A stretch of 45,733 nt of DNA from Flavobacterium sp. HJJ (lineage in GTDB: Bacteria; Bacteroidota; Bacteroidia; Flavobacteriales; Flavobacteriaceae), in the NCBI RefSeq assembly GCF_015351475.1, contig NZ_JADKPR010000033.1, forward strand, positions 1 to 45,733, given 5' to 3'. The notes below the pieces were generated by a model. That model had not been told where the DNA came from and did no database searches. It saw only the letters and a list, made by a program, of their open reading frames with translations. Numbering within the stretch: the first letter of the stretch is position 1; the number at the start of each line of letters is the position of its first letter. This document shows positions 8,978 through 16,929 of the stretch, one piece after another. The translations under genes were made by a program, and so were the position numbers.

Positions 8978-9006
8978 TTGTGATTAAACTATTTTCTATA
9001 TTTTTG
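8978..9006 (+). promoter_or_regulatory. Promoter of the serine hydrolase gene
   Basis: TTG at 8978-8980 (in CTTTG) is followed after 18 bases by TATTTTTG at 8999-9006, a full match to the Bacteroidota -33/-7 pattern, 29 bases before the ATG. Confidence 0.7.
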
Positions 9007-9035
9007 ATCCTACCCAAATACCTAATATCATAACC

Positions 9036-10103
9036 ATGTCTAAATCACTACTATTACTATTTGTTGCTGTTTTTTGTATCAATTGTTCCTCAGATAATAA
9101 AGAATCAGATACTCCTCCTACTGAAGAACCACTCTACTTTCCGCCACTTACAGGAACTACCTGGAAAACCAAATCAGTTGAAAGCCTTGATTGGAATAAA
9201 GCAGCCGTACAGCCGCTTTTAGATTACCTAAAACTCAAAAACACTAAAGGTTTTATCATTCTTGTTAATGGTCAGATCGTAATGGAAAATTATTTCAATG
9301 GCCATGATGCTGCTACAAATTGGTACTGGGCAAGTGCAGGAAAAACATTAACATCAGCAATGACTGGAATTGCACAGCAGGAAAACCTCATCAATATCAA
9401 TAATAAAGTATCTCAATACATAGGAACAGGCTGGACTAGCACTCCTATTGACAAAGAAAATCTAATTACCTGCAAAAATTTACTGACAATGACTTCAGGG
9501 CTTAATGACGCCACTGATGATGTCACACCATCTGCCTTAACTTATACTGCCGATGCTGGAACACGTTGGGCATATCATAATGTATATGTAAAACTGCAGG
9601 ATGTTGTTGCTGCAGCTTCCAGACAAACATGGTCTGCCTATTTCAACACCAAATTAAGAGACAAAATAGGAATGGATGGCTCTTGGTTTGCTTCTGGCAA
9701 CAACAGCGTATATTACAGCACAACAAGAAGCATGGCTCGTTTTGGATTGTTGATGTACAATAAAGGAAAATGGAATGATGATGTAATTTTAAATGAAAGT
9801 TATTTCAATGAAGCTACAAACACTTCACAAAACATCAACTTAGGCTACGGCTATCTGTGGTGGCTGAACGGCAAAGCGAGTTATCATCTGCCGCAATCAC
9901 AAGCTTCTTTTCAAGGAAGCATTATCCCAACAGGACCAAATGACATGTTTATGGCTTTGGGTAAAAACGACCAGAAAATCTATATTGTTCCAAGCAAAAA
10001 AATGGTTGTCATCCGAATGGGCGAAGCAGCTGATAACGTTAATTTAGCTTTATCCGACTTTGACAAAACACTTTGGACAAAAATAAGTGCTTTGTATCAG
10101 TAA
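9036..10103 (+). CDS. Serine hydrolase, beta-lactamase/PBP-like lipoprotein
   Basis: A 355-residue protein of the beta-lactamase-related (class C/esterase) family. The lipoprotein signal ends in FCINC, so the enzyme is anchored in the periplasm or on the outer membrane. The catalytic SxxK is in ASAGKTLTS and the second motif Tyr-x-Asn is in WAYHNVYVKL; the third box (KTG or HxG in relatives) is not clear, with LGKNDQKI or SFQGSI as candidates. Such proteins act as esterases, peptidases or amidases; beta-lactam resistance should not be assumed. It stands alone with its own promoter. Confidence 0.85.
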   Translation: MSKSLLLLFVAVFCINCSSDNKESDTPPTEEPLYFPPLTGTTWKTKSVESLDWNKAAVQPLLDYLKLKNTKGFIILVNGQIVMENYFNGHDAATNWYWASAGKTLTSAMTGIAQQENLININNKVSQYIGTGWTSTPIDKENLITCKNLLTMTSGLNDATDDVTPSALTYTADAGTRWAYHNVYVKLQDVVAAASRQTWSAYFNTKLRDKIGMDGSWFASGNNSVYYSTTRSMARFGLLMYNKGKWNDDVILNESYFNEATNTSQNINLGYGYLWWLNGKASYHLPQSQASFQGSIIPTGPNDMFMALGKNDQKIYIVPSKKMVVIRMGEAADNVNLALSDFDKTLWTKISALYQ

Positions 10104-10124
10104 GCAAAGCATAAAACAACTATT

Positions 10125-10289
10125 CTATTTATTATTCCGTACTCTCTTGGTTACTCCCAAGACAAAGAATATTACGCCAATCAATAATAAAACATAATAT
10201 ACCGGAACGCTTTTTTCTCTGAGAACATTTGCCAAAACAAATGCGATAATACTGACAAAGTAAAAATAAATAGGACTATAATTTTTCAT
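10125..10289 (-). CDS. 54-residue membrane protein downstream of ftsY
   Basis: A short open frame from ATG 10289 to TAG 10125. It has two hydrophobic segments (around YFYFVSIIAFVLANVL and VYYVLLLIGVIFFVLG) split by a charged turn REKSVP, and ends in a basic tail TKRVRNNK: a two-helix hairpin membrane protein. The start lies 13 bases after the ftsY stop on the same strand, so the two are very likely co-transcribed. I do not recognise a named family. Its clean topology and close spacing argue that it is a real gene. Confidence 0.7.
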   Translation of the reverse strand: MKNYSPIYFYFVSIIAFVLANVLREKSVPVYYVLLLIGVIFFVLGVTKRVRNNK

Positions 10290-10302
10290 AAACAACTAAC
10301 AA

Positions 10303-11283
10303 TTATTTAAAAAAGCTGTCAACAAACTCGTATTTATTGAAAACCTGTAAGTCTTCAATTCCTTCGCCGACACCAATATATTTTACAGGAATCTGAAACT
10401 GATCCGAAATACCAATTACAACACCGCCTTTGGCAGTACCATCTAATTTGGTAACTGCTAAACACGAAACCTCAGTAGCTGCAGTAAACTGTTTGGCCTG
10501 TTCAAATGCATTTTGCCCTGTAGAACCATCCAAAACAAGCATTACATCGTGAGGTGCATCGCCAACCACTTTCTGCATTACACGTTTTACTTTTGAAAGT
10601 TCGTTCATCAGGTTAATTTTATTATGCAGACGACCGGCAGTATCAATAATAACAACATCAGCATTTTGGGCGACAGCAGATTGCAACGTATCAAAGGCTA
10701 CCGAAGCCGGATCACTTCCCATTTCCTGACGGACAATAGGAATACCGACTCTGTCTGCCCATATCTGCAGCTGATCAATCGCAGCTGCGCGAAAAGTATC
10801 TGCTGCTCCTAGAACTACTTTATAACCAGCTTTCTTAAATTGGTAAGAAAGTTTTCCAATTGTCGTTGTTTTACCTACGCCATTTACACCAACAACCATC
10901 AAAACATAAGGCTTTGTGTTTATCGGAATAACAAATTCTGTAGCTTCACCCGTATTAGTTTCTGATAATAGTCCTGCTATCTCATCTCTTAATATCTGAT
11001 TAAGTTCATCAGTTCCAAGATATTTATCCTCCTCTACTCTTTTTTCGATTCGGTTAATTATTTTAAGAGTTGTATTAACTCCCACATCTGAAGAAACAAG
11101 AATTTCTTCTAAATTATCCAAAACATCATCATCTACTTTTGATTTTCCGGCAACCGCTTTGGTCAACTTGGAAAAAAAACTGGTTTTGGTTTTCTCAAGA
11201 CCTTTATCTAATGATTGTTTTGCCTCTTGGCTTAGGCTCGAGTCTTTTTTCTCTGAAGAGAATATTTTTTTAAAAAAGCTCAT
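10303..11283 (-). CDS. ftsY: Signal recognition particle receptor FtsY
   Basis: The SRP-docking GTPase that brings ribosomes making membrane proteins to the SecYEG translocon. The 326-residue protein has a short charged N-terminus, then the NG domain with the G1 loop GVNGVGKTT (132-140), ADTFRAAA, the G3 motif DTAGR (214-218) and TKLDG (278-282), ending in GVGEGIEDLQVF. The long acidic A domain of E. coli FtsY is absent, which is usual in Bacteroidota. It follows DUF4295, rpmG and rpmB on the same strand but is separated from them by a terminator hairpin. Confidence 0.97.
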   Translation of the reverse strand: MSFFKKIFSSEKKDSSLSQEAKQSLDKGLEKTKTSFFSKLTKAVAGKSKVDDDVLDNLEEILVSSDVGVNTTLKIINRIEKRVEEDKYLGTDELNQILRDEIAGLLSETNTGEATEFVIPINTKPYVLMVVGVNGVGKTTTIGKLSYQFKKAGYKVVLGAADTFRAAAIDQLQIWADRVGIPIVRQEMGSDPASVAFDTLQSAVAQNADVVIIDTAGRLHNKINLMNELSKVKRVMQKVVGDAPHDVMLVLDGSTGQNAFEQAKQFTAATEVSCLAVTKLDGTAKGGVVIGISDQFQIPVKYIGVGEGIEDLQVFNKYEFVDSFFK

Positions 11284-11410
11284 TTAAAATGGAGTTTTAT
11301 GATTGGAATTTACATTTGTCAGCTTTAATAGGAAAAATCAATTGAAAAAATGGATTTATCTTTTGCTGTCACCTAAAAAAGTTTTCTTTTGAGATGTAAA
11401 TATAGAAAAT

Positions 11411-11440
11411 AAAAAAGCTACTTCCGAGTGAAAGTAGCTT
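11411..11440 (-). terminator. Terminator after DUF4295
   Basis: Read on the minus strand, AAGCTACTT (11440-11432) pairs with AAGTAGCTT (11423-11415) and is followed by a T run. It lies 20 bases past the DUF4295 stop and would end the rpmB-rpmG-DUF4295 message, at least in part, before ftsY. Confidence 0.8.
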
Positions 11441-11460
11441 ATCTATAAAATGCAATATGA

Positions 11461-11613
11461 TTATTTCTTTTTCAAGAATTCATCAACTTCTTCAGGAGCC
11501 ATAATAGATTCAACGAATGTATATGCGCCAGTTACTGGAGATTTCACCATTTTGATGGCTTTTGATAATCTCTTAGAAGATGTTTGTAACGATGCTACGG
11601 TTTTCTTTGCCAT
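11461..11613 (-). CDS. DUF4295 domain-containing protein
   Basis: A 50-residue basic protein (MAKKTVASLQTSSKRLSKAI at the start, ending FLKKK) that fits DUF4295, a small family almost always found next to rpmG and rpmB in Bacteroidota. It has no known activity; the conserved place and the strongly basic composition suggest a ribosome-associated protein. It lies 45 bases after rpmG and ends at a good terminator, completing a three-gene ribosomal unit. Confidence 0.92.
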   Translation of the reverse strand: MAKKTVASLQTSSKRLSKAIKMVKSPVTGAYTFVESIMAPEEVDEFLKKK

Positions 11614-11658
11614 GATTCAAATGTTTTACAAAACTTTTACTCAAGTAAAAATTTTTAA

Positions 11659-11841
11659 TTATTTAATTTCTTTATGAACAGTAACTCTTTTCAAGATTGG
11701 ATTAAATTTTTTAATCTCTAATCTGTCTGGAGTATTTTTTTTGTTCTTAGTAGTTATATATCTTGAAGTTCCTGCAACACCTGTAGTTTTGTGCTCAGTA
11801 CATTCTAAAATTACCTGGATTCTATTTCCTTTCTTTGCCAT
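11659..11841 (-). CDS. rpmG: 50S ribosomal protein L33
   Basis: A 60-residue large-subunit protein. The motif RIQVILECTEHK, then SRYITTKNKKNTPDRLEIKKFNP, is that of L33. The usual first zinc-binding pair is reduced to a single Cys, so this is the zinc-independent form. It lies 27 bases after rpmB and before DUF4295 in one operon. Confidence 0.97.
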   Translation of the reverse strand: MAKKGNRIQVILECTEHKTTGVAGTSRYITTKNKKNTPDRLEIKKFNPILKRVTVHKEIK

Positions 11842-11868
11842 CTTGCTATATATTTATTTTGGAAAAGA

Positions 11869-12105
11869 TTATTTAATAAATCCTTCTGACTGCGCTTTTT
11901 TCAAAACTGCAGCGATTCCATTTTTATTAATTGTTTTTATCGTAGATGCTGCTACTCTAAGAGTAATCCATCTATCTTCTTCTGGAAGATAAAAACGCTT
12001 TTTAACTAAGTTTACAGAAAATTTTCTCTTAGTTTTGTTCATAGCGTGAGAAACGTTATTTCCTACCATCGCTCTTTTACCTGTAAGGTCACAAACTCTT
12101 GACAT
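11869..12105 (-). CDS. rpmB: 50S ribosomal protein L28
   Basis: A 78-residue large-subunit protein starting MSRVCDLTGKRAMVGNNVSHA and containing RKFSVNLVKKRFYLPEEDRW, the standard L28 pattern. It is the first gene of the rpmB-rpmG-DUF4295 unit, with a promoter in the 72-base gap behind cinA. Confidence 0.97.
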   Translation of the reverse strand: MSRVCDLTGKRAMVGNNVSHAMNKTKRKFSVNLVKKRFYLPEEDRWITLRVAASTIKTINKNGIAAVLKKAQSEGFIK

Positions 12106-12141
12106 TATACTTATCTTTTATCGTTATTCAAAATCAGGGTG

Positions 12142-12172
12142 CAAAGGAAAGAAAAATAAACCTATAAACCAA
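12142..12172 (-). promoter_or_regulatory. Candidate promoter of the rpmB operon
   Basis: On the minus strand TTG (12172-12170) is followed after 20 bases by TTCCTTTG (12149-12142), a 7-of-8-like variant of TAnnTTTG, 36 bases before the rpmB ATG. Confidence 0.5.
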
Positions 12173-12177
12173 AAAAA

Positions 12178-13431
12178 TTATTGTTCTTTTTTCGAAATTT
12201 CTTTCAATAACATTTCAAGCCCTTTTACCGATGCTCTATCTATCACTTTTTCACGTGGTTGTCCAAAATCAAACTCTTCTGCAAAAACTCCATTAGCCGT
12301 AGCCACAGCAATATAGACCGTCCCGACACTTGCATCTGCCTCCCCTTTTGACGGACCGGCATTGCCTGTTGTTGCGATAGCATAATCTGTTTTTAGTAAT
12401 GTTTTCACGCTCAAAGCCATAGCTCTGGCGACTTCAGCACTCACAACACTGTGTTCTTCAATCAAATTCTTCGGGATACCTAATACATTTTGCTTCACTT
12501 CCGTCGCATAAGCAACAACACTTCCTTTAAAATAATTAGAAGCTCCAGGAACAGAACTTAGCAGCCGAGCAACACCTCCGCCTGTACAGCTTTCGGCGGT
12601 GGCAACAGTTTTATTCTGCTGTGTTAGAATCTTTCCTATAACTGTTTCAAGAGTTTCATCATCTTCAAAACCTACAATAATATCTCCTATTATTTCAGTA
12701 AGAGAAATCACATTCTCTTCTATTGCTTTTTCCAACAACTTTTTATTAGTTCCTCTGGCCGAAAGACGCAGATTCACCCTTCCGTACGCAGGCAGATAAG
12801 CCAGCTTTATAAATTCGGGCAGATTATTTTCCCAGTCTTCAATCTGTTCCGCCACTGCACTTTCTCCGCGTCCGTAAGTCAGTATCGTTTTATGAAGAAT
12901 ATATGGACGCTTATAATCCCGAACTATTTTGGGAATAATTTCATTTTCTACCAAATATTTCATCTCAAAAGGAACTCCCGGCAATGAAACAAACACAGTA
13001 TTTTCCTTTTTTATCCACATTCCTGGTGCAGTACCAACCTTATTAGCAAGAACAGTACACTTAGAAGGAACCAAAGCCTGATCTTTATTAATCTGAGTAA
13101 TCGGCCGTTTATAAAATCCTTCTATCAATTGAGTTACATGTTCAAGAACCGCATCATCAACAACCAATTCATCTTCAAAATAATCACAAAATGTTTTTTT
13201 AGTAATATCATCCTTTGTAGGCCCGAGTCCTCCTGTAATAATTACAATATCAACTGTATTCTGCAGTTTTGAAAATGTATCCAAAATATGTTCTCGAGAA
13301 TCACTTACAGACAGCATTTCATGAACCTCAACTCCAATTCTGTCCAAGGATTTAGCAATAAAACCCGAATTTGTATCAACAATCTGACCAATTAGAATTT
13401 CATCTCCAATTGTAACTATGGCTGCTTTCAT
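12178..13431 (-). CDS. cinA: CinA family protein (competence/damage-inducible, NMN deamidase-related)
   Basis: A 417-residue two-domain protein. The N-terminal molybdopterin-binding-like domain begins KAAIVTIGDEILIGQIVDTN and contains ITGGLGPTKDD; the C-terminal CinA domain has VATAESCTGGGVARLLSSVPGAS and the ATTGNAGPSKG loop seen in nicotinamide mononucleotide deamidases (PncC). It probably recycles NMN to nicotinate mononucleotide, with ADP-ribose pyrophosphatase activity reported for the N-terminal domain in relatives. The gene lies between a terminator (13461-13507) and the rpmB promoter, so it is likely a single-gene unit. Confidence 0.93.
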   Translation of the reverse strand: MKAAIVTIGDEILIGQIVDTNSGFIAKSLDRIGVEVHEMLSVSDSREHILDTFSKLQNTVDIVIITGGLGPTKDDITKKTFCDYFEDELVVDDAVLEHVTQLIEGFYKRPITQINKDQALVPSKCTVLANKVGTAPGMWIKKENTVFVSLPGVPFEMKYLVENEIIPKIVRDYKRPYILHKTILTYGRGESAVAEQIEDWENNLPEFIKLAYLPAYGRVNLRLSARGTNKKLLEKAIEENVISLTEIIGDIIVGFEDDETLETVIGKILTQQNKTVATAESCTGGGVARLLSSVPGASNYFKGSVVAYATEVKQNVLGIPKNLIEEHSVVSAEVARAMALSVKTLLKTDYAIATTGNAGPSKGEADASVGTVYIAVATANGVFAEEFDFGQPREKVIDRASVKGLEMLLKEISKKEQ

Positions 13432-13460
13432 ATTTTTAAAACTTTTATTTTATATTCAAT

Positions 13461-13507
13461 AAAAAAAATCTAACCATTGTAATTTCCCATACAACTGTTA
13501 GATTTTT
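13461..13507 (-). terminator. Terminator after the Hpt gene
   Basis: Arms at 13464-13474 and 13497-13507 (GTTAGATTTTT) pair perfectly; a second short stem (ATTGT/ACAAC-type) continues inside after a two-base mismatch. On the minus strand a run of eight T follows. It lies 41 bases past the Hpt stop and ahead of cinA. Confidence 0.75.
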
Positions 13508-13547
13508 CTATGTTTTATACTTTTATAAAAAAAATTAAAGTGACAGA

Positions 13548-13892
13548 CTAAAGGTCGAAATCTTTTTTCAGCTCTTTGATAGCGTCTTTCACCTGTGATT
13601 TAACACTTTTATATGTTTCAATTATTTCTTTCTTTTTACCTTCTGTTTTAGTCCAGGCCTCGATTTGCAAAATTTCTTCGAATGCCACATTCAAACCCAA
13701 TAAATCTAAAGTAGGTTTCAGTTTGTGTGCAAAAGCATAGGTCTGCTTATAATCTTTCTTCTTGATACCATCCCCTATCTGCGCTAAATCATCCGGTACT
13801 TCAGTAACAAATAAATTTAAAATTTCATTTACAAATTCCGGGTCATTATCTGAAAGTGCGTACACTTTTGCTAAGTTGTATTTTATAGCCAT
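13548..13892 (-). CDS. Stand-alone Hpt (histidine phosphotransfer) domain protein
   Basis: A 114-residue all-helical protein. The phosphorylatable His56 lies in TYAFAHKLKPTLDLLGL, the standard Hpt helix, preceded by the FVTEVPDDLAQI segment. It would carry phosphate between a hybrid histidine kinase and a response regulator. No kinase or regulator is encoded nearby. Its ATG overlaps the last base of the FAH-family gene (ATGA-type overlap at 13892), so the two are translationally coupled, an odd pairing of signalling and metabolism. Confidence 0.85.
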   Translation of the reverse strand: MAIKYNLAKVYALSDNDPEFVNEILNLFVTEVPDDLAQIGDGIKKKDYKQTYAFAHKLKPTLDLLGLNVAFEEILQIEAWTKTEGKKKEIIETYKSVKSQVKDAIKELKKDFDL

Positions 13893-14503
13893 TATTTTAC
13901 TTGTATTCTAAATAGTTTTTGTCCTTCTAAAAATCCTTCTAGAACATCATTCGGGTTTACCGCTGCAACTCCCGCTGGCGTTCCTGTAAAAATAATATCA
14001 CCGATTTTTAATGTAAAAAACTGAGAAACGTACGAAACCAGCTCATCAATACTCCACAACATCATGTCTGAATTCCCTTTTTGGACGGTAATATTATTGT
14101 TCTTCAATTCAAAAGTAACATTTTCCAGTGAAACAAATTGACTTTTAGATAAAAATTCTCCAATAACAGCCGATCCGTCAAATGCTTTGGCTTTTTCCCA
14201 AGGCAGTCCTTTTTCTTTCAATTTAGCCTGTAAATCTCTTGCCGTAAAATCAATTCCTACACTAATTTCGTCATAATATTTATGCGCAAACTTAGGCTCA
14301 ATATATTTTCCAACTTTGCTTATTTTCACAATAAGCTCAATTTCATGATGAATATCCTCCGAGAATTCCGGAATCACAAAAGGATGCTGTTTTAACAAAA
14401 CTGCCGAATCCGGTTTCATAAAAATAACCGGTTCCGAAGGGCGCTCATTTTTTAATTCTTCTATATGGCTGGCGTAATTCCTGCCGATGCAGATTATTTT
14501 CAT
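13892..14503 (-). CDS. Fumarylacetoacetate hydrolase family protein
   Basis: A 203-residue enzyme of the FAH superfamily, with MKIICIGRNYASHIEEL at the start, KPDSAVL, the metal-ligand segment HHEIELIVKI, and IIFTGTPAGVAAV near the end. Members act as acylpyruvate hydrolases or oxaloacetate decarboxylases with a divalent metal; the short single-domain form here resembles the FAHD1/YcgM type. The substrate is not determined by sequence. It is coupled to the downstream Hpt gene by a one-base overlap; upstream is the 14511-14577 hairpin. Confidence 0.88.
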   Translation of the reverse strand: MKIICIGRNYASHIEELKNERPSEPVIFMKPDSAVLLKQHPFVIPEFSEDIHHEIELIVKISKVGKYIEPKFAHKYYDEISVGIDFTARDLQAKLKEKGLPWEKAKAFDGSAVIGEFLSKSQFVSLENVTFELKNNNITVQKGNSDMMLWSIDELVSYVSQFFTLKIGDIIFTGTPAGVAAVNPNDVLEGFLEGQKLFRIQVK

Positions 14504-14510
14504 TCTTTCT

Positions 14511-14577
14511 TAAGATGCTAAGATTCTAAGTCGCTAAGATCCTAAGTTTCTTAGCAACTTAGAATCTTAGCATCTTA
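14511..14577. repeat. CTAAG-rich hairpin repeat
   Basis: The 21-base arm at 14511-14531 is exactly complementary to 14557-14577. After one mismatch, GCTAAG (14533-14538) pairs with CTTAGC (14550-14555), leaving an 11-base loop. The sequence is built of repeated AAGATNCTAAG/CTTAGAATCTTAG units, a pattern that I recall in Flavobacterium intergenic regions. It occupies nearly all of the gap between the exonuclease gene and the FAH gene and may act as a terminator or message stabiliser. Confidence 0.85.
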
Positions 14578-14582
14578 GAAAC

Positions 14583-15353
14583 TTATTTCGTATTTAATTT
14601 TCTTAATTTAATAGCCGTCAAAACTTTTTTGGTATACAATGGAAAATCGGCATTTTGAATCCAGCTGTAATAACCTGGTTCTGTTTCGAGAATCTTATCC
14701 ACCTTAGCTCCTTTGTGTTTCCCGAAGGTAAAAATTTCTTCATTATCAGCATCAAAAGCGATCATTCCTGCGAAATCTGCTATTTTTTTTCTAGTAGTAA
14801 ACTCAGACAATGATTTCATATCATTTTCCAGTTCTGGATAACGATCCAATTGTGCTTTTAGAATTTCATAAGTCGCCATAGTATCAGCTTCGGCAGAATG
14901 TGCATTTTCCAAACCTTTACCGCAGTAAAACTTCAAAGCCGCACTCAAAGTACGTTCTTCCATTTTATGAAAAATAGTCTGCACATCTACAGAAACCCTG
15001 TTTTTCATATCAAAATCAACGCCGGCACGCAGTAATTCTTCAGCCAATAAAGGTATATCAAAACGATCCGAATTAAATCCAGCCAAATCGCTATCTTTAA
15101 TCATGTTGTAAACTTGCGGAGCCAATTCCTTAAACGTAGGCTCATTTGCCACTTTTTCATTACTTATACCATGAATAGCTGTTGAAGAAGGCGGAATTGG
15201 AATAGTAGGATTCACCAGCCATGTTTTGCTTTCTTTATTTCCGTTGGGGAAAACTTTAAAAACTGATATTTCTACAATTCTGTCTTTTCCGATATCGATT
15301 CCAGTTGTTTCAAGATCGAAAAAACAAATTGGCTTATTGAGTTTTAGTTCCAT
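14583..15353 (-). CDS. 3'-5' exonuclease, DnaQ/DEDDh family with ExoX-like C-terminus
   Basis: A 256-residue enzyme. Exo I is FFDLETTGID with Asp13 and Glu15; Exo II is in LAGFNSDRFDIPLLAEEL; Exo III is ENAHSAEADTMATYEIL with His and Asp, so it is the DEDDh subtype. After residue 190 comes FTFGKHKGAKVDKI and GYYSWIQNADF, the C-terminal module seen in exonuclease X-like proteins. It may proofread or degrade single-stranded DNA ends; whether it serves as the polymerase III epsilon subunit cannot be said. It has its own -7 box at 15372-15379. Confidence 0.9.
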   Translation of the reverse strand: MELKLNKPICFFDLETTGIDIGKDRIVEISVFKVFPNGNKESKTWLVNPTIPIPPSSTAIHGISNEKVANEPTFKELAPQVYNMIKDSDLAGFNSDRFDIPLLAEELLRAGVDFDMKNRVSVDVQTIFHKMEERTLSAALKFYCGKGLENAHSAEADTMATYEILKAQLDRYPELENDMKSLSEFTTRKKIADFAGMIAFDADNEEIFTFGKHKGAKVDKILETEPGYYSWIQNADFPLYTKKVLTAIKLRKLNTK

Positions 15354-15371
15354 TTTTTGTATTTAATTGTA

Positions 15372-15379
15372 CAAATATA
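15372..15379 (-). promoter_or_regulatory. -7 box TATATTTG of the exonuclease gene
   Basis: A perfect TAnnTTTG match on the minus strand, 18 bases before the ATG at 15353. No clear -33 TTG is seen. Confidence 0.6.
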
Positions 15380-15445
15380 AAAATTTGGGCTTGATTTGCT
15401 CTTGATTTCATTTTAAAGTCAGCATTAAAACACTAATAAATAAGA

Positions 15446-15478
15446 AAACCCAACATTTCAAAAGACAATGTTGGGTTT
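15446..15478 (-). terminator. Terminator of the E2 acyltransferase gene
   Basis: Arms AAACCCAACATT (15446-15457) and AATGTTGGGTTT (15467-15478) pair perfectly around a 9-base loop, 20 bases past the stop of the E2 gene on the minus strand. Confidence 0.88.
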
Positions 15479-15497
15479 ATTCTCATTTTATATGAAT

Positions 15498-16847
15498 TTA
15501 ATAATCTCTGTTTATATCAAATGCTTCAAGGTATTCAGCAACACGTTTCACAAAACTTCCTCCCAAAGCTCCATCTACAACACGATGGTCATAACTGTGC
15601 GACAAGAACATTTTTTGACGGATACCAATAAAATCACCTTCTGGAGTTTCAATAACAGCCGGCACTTTACGTATAGCCCCCAATGCTAATATACCTACTT
15701 GAGGCTGATTGATAATCGGCGTTCCAAAAACACTTCCAAAAGTCCCAACATTGGTAACTGTATAAGTTCCTCCCTGAGTATCATCCGGTTTTAACTTTCC
15801 TGTTTTGGCACGATTCCCCAGATCATTTACAGCTTTAGCCATACCTACCAAATTCAGCTGATCTGCATTTCTAATAACAGGAACAATTAGATTCCCATTT
15901 GGCAAAGCTGCAGCCATCCCTAGATTGATATCTTTCTTTTTTATAATAAAATCTCCCTGCACTGATATATTCATACCTGGATAATCTTTTATTGCTTTGG
16001 CAACCGCTTCCATAAAAATAGGTGTGAAAGTCAGTTTCTCCCCTTCTCTTTTTTCAAAAGCTTCTTTAACTTTATCTCTCCATTTTACGATATTGGTCAC
16101 ATCAACTTCTATAAATGACTGTACGTGAGCCGAAGTCTGCACAGAAGCTACCATATAACCAGAAATCAGCTTGCGCATTCTGTCCATTTCTATGATTTCA
16201 TCGCCTCCATTTACCGAAACTGGCACAACTGGCTGTATTGGCTGAACTTGTACTGGCTCCACTGTTTCCACTGGAATACTTTTTGGAGGATCTGCTTTTA
16301 CCGTCTCGATAGTTTTAACCGGTTCAGCAATACTAACCGAAAGCTGAGCTCCTCTGTTTTTTATATAATCTAAAATATCATCCTTAGTAACACGCCCTTC
16401 TTTTCCAGAACCAGCAATACTTTCTAACTCCGCCAACGAAACCCCTTCTTCTTTTGCAATATTTTTTACTAATGGTGAAAAGAATTTATCACTTTCAAAA
16501 AAGCTAACTGAAGCACTGACAGTTTCTTTAGCCGTTTCAACAGATTTTTCAATTTCCTGAATAACAGCATCCGAGACATCTTGAGCAGGTACTGCCGCAG
16601 CACCTCCTTCGGTTTCAATAATAGCAATAGTTTCACCTACCTGAATCAAATCATCTTTACCAAATAACTTTTCAACAAGAATTCCAGAAACCTCGGACGG
16701 AACCTCAGAATCAACTTTATCGGTAGCAATTTCCAAAACAGCTTCATCTGCTTCTATTTTGTCACCAACTTCTTTTAACCAGTTTGTAATGGTTGCTTCC
16801 GCAACGCTTTCTCCCATTTTTGGAAGCTTTAATTCAAATCTTGCCAT
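15498..16847 (-). CDS. 2-oxo acid dehydrogenase E2 (dihydrolipoamide acyltransferase)
   Basis: The core acyltransferase of a 2-oxo acid dehydrogenase complex, 449 residues. It has one lipoyl domain with Lys44 in EIATDKVDSEVPS, a Pro/Val-rich linker, a peripheral-subunit-binding domain at about 120-160 (SPLVKNIAKEEGVSLAEL, then GRVTKDDIL), a second linker, and the catalytic domain ending SHSYDHRVVDGALGG with His421 and Asp425. Features such as AEATITNWLKEVGD fit the branched-chain type more than pyruvate or 2-oxoglutarate forms, but substrate is not settled. E1 and E3 genes are not adjacent. A 7-of-8 -7 box lies at 16885-16892. Confidence 0.9.
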   Translation of the reverse strand: MARFELKLPKMGESVAEATITNWLKEVGDKIEADEAVLEIATDKVDSEVPSEVSGILVEKLFGKDDLIQVGETIAIIETEGGAAAVPAQDVSDAVIQEIEKSVETAKETVSASVSFFESDKFFSPLVKNIAKEEGVSLAELESIAGSGKEGRVTKDDILDYIKNRGAQLSVSIAEPVKTIETVKADPPKSIPVETVEPVQVQPIQPVVPVSVNGGDEIIEMDRMRKLISGYMVASVQTSAHVQSFIEVDVTNIVKWRDKVKEAFEKREGEKLTFTPIFMEAVAKAIKDYPGMNISVQGDFIIKKKDINLGMAAALPNGNLIVPVIRNADQLNLVGMAKAVNDLGNRAKTGKLKPDDTQGGTYTVTNVGTFGSVFGTPIINQPQVGILALGAIRKVPAVIETPEGDFIGIRQKMFLSHSYDHRVVDGALGGSFVKRVAEYLEAFDINRDY

Positions 16848-16929
16848 ATTATTAACCTAAAAGGTGATTTTGATTTTAATTTTGCGAAATTAATAAATAT
16901 TTTAAATATAAATTTCACTAAATATAATT

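Noticed and set aside
9036..10103. Reading the serine hydrolase as a beta-lactamase resistance gene
   Set aside because: Only the family SxxK and YxN motifs are present; most such lipoproteins are esterases or peptidases.
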